The position numbers and the translations under genes are program-made. From Muribaculaceae bacterium (GTDB lineage: Bacteria > Bacteroidota > Bacteroidia > Bacteroidales > Muribaculaceae), in the NCBI GenBank assembly GCA_029051525.1, contig JAIDKG010000046.1, positions 1 to 32,274 of the forward strand: a DNA stretch of 32,274 nt. Reading direction: 5' to 3'. Positions 26,207-32,222 of this stretch are shown here, piece by piece; within the stretch, counting starts at the first letter, position 1, and every line of letters starts with the position of its first letter. The notes beneath the pieces are model-generated. The model was not told the DNA's origin. It saw nothing but the letters and a program-made list of their open reading frames with translations, and made no database searches.

Positions 26207-26234
26207 TTCTGGGTCAATAAGGATTATTAGTTAG

Positions 26235-26252
26235 GCCGGGGTCGACCCCGGC
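26235..26252. repeat. perfect 18-bp palindrome
   Basis: GCCGGGGTCGACCCCGGC has no spacer and is flanked by TTAG and TAA, which nearly extend the symmetry. It lies 29 bp upstream of the purT start. It could be a binding site for a dimeric protein or a hairpin; nothing ties it to a known regulator. Confidence 0.7.
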
Positions 26253-26283
26253 TAATTAATCAGGATTGGTCTCGATTAATCTT

Positions 26284-26456
26284 GATTTTCGCGAGCCTCC
26301 CGAGCCTCGCGATTCTCGCGATTCTCTCGATTCTCCCGATTCTCGCGATTCTCTCGATTCTCGCGATCCTCCCGATTCTCGCGATCCTCCCGATTCTCGC
26401 GATTCTCTCGCGATTCTCCCGATTCTCGCGATTCTCGCGATTCTCCCGAGCCTCTC
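26284..26456. repeat. 9-bp minisatellite, 19 units
   Basis: Nineteen tandem units of the type GATTCTCGC run without a break, apart from a 2-nt GC insertion at 26410-26411. The third and fourth positions vary (GATT, GATC, GAGC; one unit starts GATTTT), and the eighth base is G, T or C (CGC, CTC, CCC). Degenerate GAGCCTC units sit at both ends. The array is bracketed by GATTAATC palindromes (26274-26281 and 26457-26464). Because 9 is a multiple of 3, the array is open in several frames on both strands, but the resulting peptides are simple repeats with no other sign of coding. Confidence 0.95.
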
Positions 26457-26503
26457 GATTAATCAAGATCGGGCCGGTCGGGCCGGTTGGCCCGCCGCCC
26501 CCC

Positions 26504-26544
26504 CTCTCCTATCTTTAATCCCGCCGGGATTAAAGATAGGAGAG
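26504..26544. repeat. perfect hairpin (19-bp stem, 3-nt loop) over the stop codon of the OmpA/TPR gene
   Basis: The stem 26504-26522 pairs without mismatch with 26526-26544 around GCC. It contains the stop (26530-26532) and last codons of the minus-strand lipoprotein gene. No T-run follows in either direction (a G-run follows on the minus strand), so it is not a standard intrinsic terminator. It may serve as a 3'-end stabiliser or a Rho-type processed end. Confidence 0.85.
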
Positions 26545-28236
26545 GTTATAGCCGGCAAATTCCAGGTCTTTCTTAGCCTTTGCAAGAAGCTCGCGATCGA
26601 GCTTGACGGCCTGGCGCAGATTGCTCATCACCATATTCTCATTGTGAGTGCGCGCACCGAGCACTGCTGTGAGATAATAAGTGGTGGCGTCGGGCATCGG
26701 AATGGATGCAAGCGTGGAGCGGGCTGCATTATAGTCTTTGGCCAGAATCTGGGCCAGTGCGGCATTGTTGGTCTTTGTGTCGCCGAAAGCTGTGCGAGCC
26801 TTGTTGACATCACCCTGAGTGAGGTAATACACTCCAAGGGCATCGGCATTCTCCGGCACACCGGCGGCAGCGCCGAGCTGCTCGTTGGCGCGGGCATAGT
26901 CGCGGTTTACCATCGAAATCAGACCCTGATTCATCTCAACCTCCTTCGAGGCGGGATTCAGACGGGCAGCACGGTCGAAGCTGGCAGCGGCAGCCTTGTA
27001 GTCGCCGGCCGCATACTGAGTGAGGCCGAGGTTGTTGATAGTGCGGTAGTCCTCGGGATAGTAATGCGCCGCCTTACCATAGACCTCCATCTTGCGGGCA
27101 TTATCGTCGGTGAGGGTGGCCACATAGAGAATCTCATCGACTGTGAGTTTCTGCGGGTCGGTGTTGTAGATATCCACAAGCTCCTGATCGCTCTTGCCAA
27201 TCACATTGATTGTGGCCATCACACGCGAATAGCGAAGCTGGGGAAGAATCTGGTCGGCAAGCTCGTTGAATACAGTCGAGATATTACGGATCTCACGTTC
27301 GCGCTCTTCGGGATCCTTATAGAGCGACAGCACACTGAGGATCAGATCCTTGTCCTGAATATTGCTCTTCTCCACCAGACTGCGGAAACCCTCCCAGTCC
27401 TCGGGAGTGAAGGAGGAAGTGAGTTCGCCGAATTCTGTAATCTTATCCTTCTTCATCTGCCCCTCCACATAGCTCTGGGTATTCTTCTCGCGCTTCTCGG
27501 CAAGCGATCTGTTGAAGTCGAGCTTACCCTCAGGTGAGGCATAGGAATTGATTGTCACGCCGGCAATCTCCATGTTGGGGGCGGCATTGGCCTCCATGAG
27601 TTTGCGGTTGAGGTCGATATAATCCGATTTCGAGGTCTCCGATGCGCGCACGTTGGCCTGATTCACAAGGAAATGGATATCGGCGCTGTACTGCTCCGAG
27701 ATCACACGCTGAAAACCATCCTTGGCCACAGCCGGAGTCACCGTCTCGGCACTGGCCAGAGTCGATGTGGCGAGCACACCGTGACCCACCTTCACACGCG
27801 GCAGCGTATAGATCTTGCCATTCTGGTCAACCTGAAAATCGAGATAGAGGTCGCTCTGTGCCATCTCCGGCTGATACGGCAGAGAAAAGGGGATATTGAC
27901 AGTGCCGCCATCGGCATAGCTGACCACCTGACCATTATCGCGCACATTCTCACCCTGGAAAAGCACCGGATTGGCCATAGCCTCCTCAGTGGTATTGCCA
28001 TCGGCCACCCACTGCAGCACCGGAGTAGCGCTCACCTTGGCATTACGCAGCATAAACTTCGGAGGAAGCTTGGCCGTGACAGTGCCGGGCACATTCTCAC
28101 CTACCGTCTCAAGAGGTTCGGGATTGGTAGAAAAGAAGTCAGACTGAAATTGATTCAGTTTCTTCGAGCATCCACCGGCCAGCAGCAGAGCGGCGGCTCC
28201 GACCGAGATGCAGATAGCGTTAGATTTCATCTTCAT
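26530..28236 (-). CDS. lipoprotein with OmpA-like region and tetratricopeptide repeats
   Basis: The 568-residue protein starts with a lipoprotein signal, lipobox LAGGC (C23), so it is anchored in a membrane, probably the outer one. Residues 40-170 form a beta-rich domain. Residues about 180-340 contain an OmpA-like section (ADIHFLVNQANVR, then VTINSYASPEGKLDFNRSLAEKR), the motif region for peptidoglycan contact, interrupted by a charged helical insert. Residues about 380-560 hold TPR-like helical pairs (YPEDYRTINNLGLTQYAAGDYKAAAASFDRA). A scaffold role between outer membrane and cell wall is an inference. Start choice is MKMKSN at 28236; the second ATG (codon 3) is equally possible. The 3' end lies in a perfect hairpin. 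Confidence 0.88.
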   Translation of the reverse strand: MKMKSNAICISVGAAALLLAGGCSKKLNQFQSDFFSTNPEPLETVGENVPGTVTAKLPPKFMLRNAKVSATPVLQWVADGNTTEEAMANPVLFQGENVRDNGQVVSYADGGTVNIPFSLPYQPEMAQSDLYLDFQVDQNGKIYTLPRVKVGHGVLATSTLASAETVTPAVAKDGFQRVISEQYSADIHFLVNQANVRASETSKSDYIDLNRKLMEANAAPNMEIAGVTINSYASPEGKLDFNRSLAEKREKNTQSYVEGQMKKDKITEFGELTSSFTPEDWEGFRSLVEKSNIQDKDLILSVLSLYKDPEEREREIRNISTVFNELADQILPQLRYSRVMATINVIGKSDQELVDIYNTDPQKLTVDEILYVATLTDDNARKMEVYGKAAHYYPEDYRTINNLGLTQYAAGDYKAAAASFDRAARLNPASKEVEMNQGLISMVNRDYARANEQLGAAAGVPENADALGVYYLTQGDVNKARTAFGDTKTNNAALAQILAKDYNAARSTLASIPMPDATTYYLTAVLGARTHNENMVMSNLRQAVKLDRELLAKAKKDLEFAGYNLSYL

Positions 28237-28420
28237 ATTATGGTTGTAAAAAAATTTTCCGAAAGAAGCACCGAAATCTCCTCCAAGAGCAGATTATCCG
28301 GCCATAATCGTATCATGTTGACCGACAACACATTGCACAAGCCACCCACCCAAAACGGGGCCACAAGCCACAAAAAAGTGCCAATCCACATGTAAAATTA
28401 GGAAAAAAAGTTGAGAAAAA
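28237..28420. other. intergenic gap between lipoprotein gene and tRNA promoter
   Basis: This stretch separates the minus-strand lipoprotein gene from the plus-strand tRNA promoter. I see no coding sequence and no clear promoter for the lipoprotein gene, although one must lie here. Confidence 0.5.
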
Positions 28421-28452
28421 TTTGCAAGACTCAAAAAAAGTTGCTAACTTTG
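28421..28452 (+). promoter_or_regulatory. canonical Bacteroidota promoter for tRNA-Lys
   Basis: TTTG (28421-28424), a 20-bp spacer and TAACTTTG (28445-28452) match the housekeeping consensus exactly. Transcription should start near 28459, leaving a leader of about 70 nt before the tRNA. Confidence 0.85.
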
Positions 28453-28528
28453 CACTCGCAAACGGGAAACAACGCCACCCGCCTCCACTGAGAGGGCCGA
28501 CGCTGAGACCCGCAAGCATACCAACAAT

Positions 28529-28601
28529 GACTCCGTAGCTCAGTTGGTAGAGCAAATGACTCTTAATCATTGGGTCGTGAGTTCGAGCCTCACCGGGGTC
28601 A
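28529..28601 (+). tRNA. tRNA-Lys (anticodon CTT)
   Basis: The 73-nt cloverleaf is complete. The acceptor stem is GACTCCG with CGGGGTC (one G-U pair), the D-arm includes GTAGCTCAGTTGGTAGAGC, and the anticodon stem is AATGA/TCATT around loop CTCTTAA. The T-arm is GTGAG-TTCGAGC-CTCAC. The anticodon CTT (28562-28564) reads AAG. CCA is not encoded; CCT follows the discriminator A. Confidence 0.95.
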
Positions 28602-28605
28602 CCTC

Positions 28606-28646
28606 AAGAGCTGAAATCCTCATGATTTCGGCTCTTTTGTTGTTTT
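28606..28646 (+). terminator. terminator after tRNA-Lys
   Basis: AAGAGCTGAAATC (28606-28618) pairs with GATTTCGGCTCTT (28624-28636), 13 bp with one G-T pair and a 5-nt loop. A T-rich tail follows. Confidence 0.8.
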
Positions 28647-28649
28647 ATC

Positions 28650-28666
28650 GGTAGAGCAAATGACTC
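28650..28666 (+). repeat. 17-nt duplicate of the inside of tRNA-Lys
   Basis: GGTAGAGCAAATGACTC repeats tRNA positions 28546-28562 (D-arm to anticodon) exactly, 104 bp downstream. It lies at the edge where AT-rich accessory DNA begins. This fits an attachment-site remnant or a decayed tRNA copy from an integration event. Confidence 0.75.
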
Positions 28667-28765
28667 ACGGAAGTCGCGCTTCTTTGTAGAATAATCCGGT
28701 CAACAAATTTTAGAGCGCGTTCCTTAATAGACATAATCAGGTCTTTCCTCTAATACCAAAATAAC

Positions 28766-28858
28766 ATGACAGTACAAAATGGCTTCATTTTCTCCAACGG
28801 AGCAATAATGAACGATGATTATACAAAACTACATATATCAAATCTAATCGAAATCTAA
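28766..28858 (+). CDS. candidate 30-aa leader ORF before the HTH gene
   Basis: The frame starts ATG ACA GTA and encodes MTVQNGFIFSNGAIM and 15 further residues, ending with TAA three nt before the HTH gene start. I do not recognise it. The 3-nt gap is the same as for the small ORF before 30106 and suggests translational coupling, but a 30-codon frame can easily arise by chance in AT-rich DNA. It may also be a remnant of an older gene. Confidence 0.25.
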   Translation: MTVQNGFIFSNGAIMNDDYTKLHISNLIEI

Positions 28859-28861
28859 TCT

Positions 28862-29677
28862 ATGTCACTCTCTCAGTTAAAACGTGCTCTTTGGTTTATA
28901 AATGAGTTGGTTGGAGCCGGTAACATCGGAATCAGCAGTGAAGAGTTGTGCGAAAAATGGAGTAAGTCAACGATTAATGATCGTGGGGAAGAGGGACCCC
29001 TAACTGAAAGGACATTCTATCGTCTTCGCAGAGATTTGGAGAGTCTTTTTAATGTAGAAATCTTATGCTCCGGTGATAAAGAAAAAAGATACTACGTGGA
29101 GCAGACAGAATATTCTGTATTTATTGGAATGTTCAGTAAGTTAGTAATTGGGAATGCCAAACATGGATCAAATCTACAGCAACTTTTCTTTCAGGTTATG
29201 AGTGGTATGGAAATCTCCGCAGAAGATAAAGCAACCATAGAACAGATTGCCCATAAATTAGGGCGTGTGGCTTATGAAACCCTCGGACAACTGATAACCG
29301 AAGCCAATACCGAAAAAATAGGCTACATCGATCGCGCCCAGTGGGGAGAAATCAAATACCATACACATTTTTGGCTTGAGGAAACTTATCAACGCACCCA
29401 ATCATGGGTTGGAGTAGCTATTGACAGAAAAGGTCAGGATGGACATGGCGTGGTGAGATTTTATATCGGAAACGAATCGGACGACACTGAATTACACACT
29501 CTGTTGATGCGGGAATTCGACTTACTTCCACCCGAAAAGATCGACGGACACTATTGGTGGTTCGCTCCGAGAGATGAATCAACCCATTTGATGACTTATT
29601 CTTCACAACCTGAAATTGATGCAATAAGATTACGCATTGAAACTCTATCCCGACAGCTAAACTCCATAGCATTATAA
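28862..29677 (+). CDS. helix-turn-helix protein of an accessory island
   Basis: This is a 271-residue soluble protein. Residues 1-85 look like the winged-HTH start found on WYL-type regulators of Bacteroidota: LKRALWFINELVGAG, then EELCEKWSKSTIN, ERTFYRLRRDLESLFNVEI and KRYYVE. The WYL segment itself is not evident. Residues about 90-150 are helical. Residues 170-271 form a different domain (SWVGVAIDRKGQDGHGVVRFYI, then LPPEKIDGHYWWFAP) that I cannot name. It is therefore either a regulator with an unusual effector domain or a HTH fused to an enzyme-like domain. The gene is AT-rich compared with the core genes. It is the first full gene after tRNA-Lys, where regulators of mobile or defence islands are common. 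Confidence 0.75.
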   Translation: MSLSQLKRALWFINELVGAGNIGISSEELCEKWSKSTINDRGEEGPLTERTFYRLRRDLESLFNVEILCSGDKEKRYYVEQTEYSVFIGMFSKLVIGNAKHGSNLQQLFFQVMSGMEISAEDKATIEQIAHKLGRVAYETLGQLITEANTEKIGYIDRAQWGEIKYHTHFWLEETYQRTQSWVGVAIDRKGQDGHGVVRFYIGNESDDTELHTLLMREFDLLPPEKIDGHYWWFAPRDESTHLMTYSSQPEIDAIRLRIETLSRQLNSIAL

Positions 29678-29943
29678 AAAAAGTATACTACTGACAGGTT
29701 TTGGCAGCGACATCTCTTAACTTTGTGCCCAAAAGAAGCAAGCATCCTGCGGAATATTTTTTTTCTGTCAAGATTTTGTCTGTCAAGATTTTTTTTGTAA
29801 TTTTGGAGCATGTTAAACCATAAACCCACAGTTACGAAACAGACATAATAAGACAGACATAAAATATTGCATATCTTGCAATGACAACCATCCGATTCGG
29901 TAAAATCTGGTAAATTCTACAAGGAATCATAAGGTGGAAGTCA
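29678..29943. other. gene-free AT-rich leader with short direct repeats
   Basis: No gene of normal size is present. A promoter-like TTTTG (29699-29703) and TAACTTTG (29718-29725) open the stretch. TCTGTCAAGATTTT occurs twice (29764-29777 and 29779-29792). CAGACATAA occurs twice (29840-29848 and 29854-29862), and the second set is roughly inverse to the first (TCTGTC against GACAGA). Such a long, repeat-bearing leader suggests regulation or a small RNA. Confidence 0.45.
29699..29725 (+). promoter_or_regulatory. probable promoter for the 30106 gene
   Basis: TTTTG (29699-29703) and an exact -7 TAACTTTG (29718-29725), spaced 14 bp, which is shorter than ideal. It gives a leader of about 375 nt before the gene at 30106. 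Confidence 0.45.
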
Positions 29944-30102
29944 ATGGCAAGCCGTGTATCCTCATCTGAGGACGCAGGCTGCTTTTGCTTCAATCTTGAT
30001 TCCGGGCTTACCAGAGCCTTACCGAAAGAGCGAACAAAAGAGCGTTGTGTCCTCTTTCTTTATGAATTATATAACATCATAAGATTAATTACTAAAAATT
30101 AA
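29944..30102 (+). CDS. candidate 52-aa small ORF before the 30106 gene
   Basis: ATG at 29944 opens a 52-codon frame beginning MASRVSSSEDAGCFCFNLDS and ending in a hydrophobic, leader-like stretch. Its TAA is three nt before the next ATG. A short hairpin (TCCTCA with TGAGGA, 2-nt loop) lies near its start. The composition of its first two thirds is less AT-rich than its surroundings. It could be a leader peptide, a small protein or part of a structured RNA. I do not recognise a family. Confidence 0.3.
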   Translation: MASRVSSSEDAGCFCFNLDSGLTRALPKERTKERCVLFLYELYNIIRLITKN

Positions 30103-30105
30103 ATA

Positions 30106-30819
30106 ATGACATTAAATCAGCAATTAATGAAGCTCTATGCTTCAAAACTGAAGGGTCTACAGAATATCTTTAGTGAACTGAATAGCTCGCCCGATAAGAG
30201 AGATCATAACTTTTCCTGGCCACTTCTCATAAGAATTTGGGAGGAGGAGTATCTATCTGCACCTGTCAAACTTATGGTTTTTGGCCAAGAGGCAACTGGC
30301 TGGAATAACCAAACTAATAATAAAATCGAAGAGAATGATGAAGTAAGTCTCACTGAAGAATACCGAATTCATGACATGGGCAGAGATAAAATGAACTCTG
30401 CTTTTATTCGAACTATGCACTCCCTCAATATACGTTTAGGGAATCCTGATACCAATTGCTTTGTTTATAACAACATCCTTAAATTTGCTAAGGAGGTTGA
30501 TCGTGGATATCCATCAGATAAGGTTATGGATGCAGAAATGAGATACCTAAATGTTATACAGGATGAGGTAGATATACTAAAGCCGGAAGTGTGTGTATTT
30601 CTTACTGGAGTGGACTATGATAGTGATATAGAGAAGAAGTTTAATGGTGTTGAGTTTATTCCAGTTCCCGGTTTTGAAAAGAATTGGTTAGCACAAATAA
30701 AACATTCTCATCTACCTCAAAAAAGTTTCCGGACATATCACCCCGGACGTATTATGAATTCGGAAGATAGAATCATATATAACAAGGTATTGGATAAGAT
30801 AATTGAATTGTCTAAATAA
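30106..30819 (+). CDS. unknown protein, possibly uracil-DNA-glycosylase-like fold
   Basis: The 237-residue soluble protein has a strand-loop VKLMVFGQEATGW (about 54-66), reminiscent of the GQ(D/E)P loop of the UDG superfamily. A central strand is PEVCVFLTGVDYD (about 160-172). Late in the protein FRTYHPGRI (about 208-216) resembles the H-P motif of UDGs. These are the usual three places for that fold. The usual catalytic Asp/Asn arrangement is not clear, so glycosylase activity is unproven; a nucleotide-binding relative is possible. It lies in the AT-rich island and ends just before a terminator hairpin. A similar 'RILFV-KE' start is seen in the gene at 31721, so they may be related. Confidence 0.7.
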   Translation: MTLNQQLMKLYASKLKGLQNIFSELNSSPDKRDHNFSWPLLIRIWEEEYLSAPVKLMVFGQEATGWNNQTNNKIEENDEVSLTEEYRIHDMGRDKMNSAFIRTMHSLNIRLGNPDTNCFVYNNILKFAKEVDRGYPSDKVMDAEMRYLNVIQDEVDILKPEVCVFLTGVDYDSDIEKKFNGVEFIPVPGFEKNWLAQIKHSHLPQKSFRTYHPGRIMNSEDRIIYNKVLDKIIELSK

Positions 30820-30826
30820 CCCATCC

Positions 30827-30877
30827 TGTAGCGCAAAATGAGACACTGCTGTCGTATTTTTGCGCTACATTTTTTTT
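30827..30877 (+). terminator. terminator hairpin directly before the FtsK-like gene
   Basis: TGTAGCGCAAAA (30827-30838) pairs perfectly with TTTTGCGCTACA (30858-30869), and eight T follow (30870-30877). The FtsK-like ATG at 30881 comes only 3 nt after the T-run. It ends the 30106 transcript and could act as an attenuator for the downstream gene. A TATTTTTG box (30855-30862) overlaps its right arm and could be a -7 element. Confidence 0.85.
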
Positions 30878-30880
30878 CAG

Positions 30881-31609
30881 ATGAAAATGGATAGTATTTC
30901 ATTGCCTATAGTAATAGGGATTGATTCTGAGGGTCAACAATACTCTTTGGATTTAGCGAAATGGAAAAGTGTGCTGGTTGCCGGAATGAGCGGTATGGGA
31001 GTTAATCTTGTCCTGGATTCAACAGTAAAATCGTTGATTGAAAACAATGACTCTTCTCAGCTAAAACTGCTCCTGATTGGAGAGCAGTTTGTGGAGACGA
31101 TTGGCAACAATCATAGCTTTATACCAACTCTTTCTAATGAACAAATATCATATCCTTCTGTTCTAAGACGACCTATCGATATAGAATCAGCTATTAAGTC
31201 TCTAAGAATGGAGCTCGAACGGCGTTATGTACTGTTAAGAAATATCAGATCAAAGAATGTTGAAGAGTATAATGCACTTGAGGAAGATAAATTGCCTTAC
31301 CTCGTAGTCGCAATTTCAGCTTTCGATAGATTGGAAAAGAACCAAGCAAATGAAGTTTTAGATATAATGTTACGAAATGCCGCAATAGGTATATTTTTCA
31401 TAGTCGGCACTCAACGTTGTTCCTCTATTTCTTCTCGCCTAATAGCAGATTGTAATGTAAGGGTATGCTTCAGAACCACTATGGCACAAGATTCCATTAA
31501 TATAATTGACCAGGTGGATGCAGTGCAGCTCCAACGAGGAGAAATGCTTTTGAAAACCAATTACGGCAGCGATAAATTGGAAAAGCTAAAAGTCATCTTA
31601 TCAAATTGA
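30881..31609 (+). CDS. stand-alone FtsK/SpoIIIE-like motor domain with degenerate ATPase motifs
   Basis: This 242-residue protein aligns by eye with the FtsK beta domain. PIVIGIDSEGQQYSLDLAKWKSVLVAGMSGMG matches PHLLVAGTTGSG; MELERRYVLLRNIRSKNVEEYN matches EMERRYKLM-RN-YN; LPYLVVAIS, GIFFIVGTQR and DCNVRVCFR match the later strands; ILDQ-like IIDQVDAVQLQRGEMLL closes the domain. (Each quote is partial.) Walker A ends G-V-N where GKS is expected, and Walker B reads SAFD instead of DEFAD, so it should not hydrolyse ATP. There are no membrane helices and no gamma domain. I start at ATG 30881, because the frame upstream runs through a terminator. A regulatory, scaffolding or decoy role is inference. 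Confidence 0.8.
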   Translation: MKMDSISLPIVIGIDSEGQQYSLDLAKWKSVLVAGMSGMGVNLVLDSTVKSLIENNDSSQLKLLLIGEQFVETIGNNHSFIPTLSNEQISYPSVLRRPIDIESAIKSLRMELERRYVLLRNIRSKNVEEYNALEEDKLPYLVVAISAFDRLEKNQANEVLDIMLRNAAIGIFFIVGTQRCSSISSRLIADCNVRVCFRTTMAQDSINIIDQVDAVQLQRGEMLLKTNYGSDKLEKLKVILSN

Positions 31610-31720
31610 TTTAGCGAAAATGAATGACTTAAGTAAGTTTGGAAAATTAGCTTTCTATGTTTCTTACTTTAATTGATAATATAAACTAATTTAAAAAATA
31701 ATTATAACATTTATTTAATC

Positions 31721-32209
31721 ATGTACACACATTCAGAAAATGACAAGGTTCTTGAGTGTTGGCAGGAACTCTCCGTCAAAAACGGTGATGGAAAAATTGA
31801 GTTTGATGGAGTTGCCTATAAGGGTGACATTCACCCTTTCACGGGAGACGATGGGAAAATCTGTAACGAGCGTCAACCCGGTAATGAAGAATCCATCTGG
31901 AACAACTCCGACAAACGCATACTCTTTGTTGCCAAAGAACTCAATGATCCTGACAACCCTTATGACTCACGTGTCGTAATGGCATACGATCCCGATAACG
32001 GCATTGAGCCAACAGATCGATTCCTGAAAAGTATGCTATATATCACCAACGGTGTGATGGAATCAACTGCGGGAAAAGCAGTGGAATTTAATGGCGAAGA
32101 GTCTATGGGGAATCTCATGGATACTTGGGATAAGGCAGCCGTTGCTAAAATCAATGTCAAGAAGCAGCCCGGTAAGTCTGTGGCTGATATGGCGGAGATT
32201 AACCCATAA
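31721..32209 (+). CDS. unknown protein, probably truncated at its C-terminus
   Basis: The 162-residue protein has GNEESIWNNSDKRILFVAKELND (about 52-74, quoted only in part) and AAVAKINVKKQPGKSV near its end. From memory, this arrangement occurs in larger hypothetical proteins of Bacteroidota, with a start (W..S.KRILF..KEPN) followed by VNVKK. There the chain goes on for about 80 or more residues with a conserved strand-loop. Here it stops at INP, just after the VNVKK-like part. A frameshift, a deletion at the island border or a real short form would all explain this. It may share a fold with the product of the 30106 gene. The 111-bp gap upstream holds a possible 18-codon ORF (31620-31676) and AT-rich sequence. 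Confidence 0.6.
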   Translation: MYTHSENDKVLECWQELSVKNGDGKIEFDGVAYKGDIHPFTGDDGKICNERQPGNEESIWNNSDKRILFVAKELNDPDNPYDSRVVMAYDPDNGIEPTDRFLKSMLYITNGVMESTAGKAVEFNGEESMGNLMDTWDKAAVAKINVKKQPGKSVADMAEINP

Positions 32210-32222
32210 TTCAGCAACGGAA

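Noticed and set aside
24995..26230. 411-codon open frame on the plus strand
   Set aside because: It is antisense to purT over its whole length; purT has all its motifs.
26284..26456. CRISPR array
   Set aside because: Units are 9 bp with no spacers and there are no cas genes.
26260..26466. 68-residue repeat peptide (RENREN/RIARIG) on the minus strand
   Set aside because: The unit length is a multiple of three and gives open frames on both strands. No start context or other coding sign is present.
26266..27537. 423-codon open frame on the plus strand starting in the minisatellite
   Set aside because: It begins in a 9-bp repeat that is open in many frames and continues antisense to the lipoprotein gene, so it is not a gene.
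28862..29677. full WYL-domain regulator
   Set aside because: The N-terminal HTH resembles that group, but the WYL core motif and the expected length (over 300 residues) are lacking.
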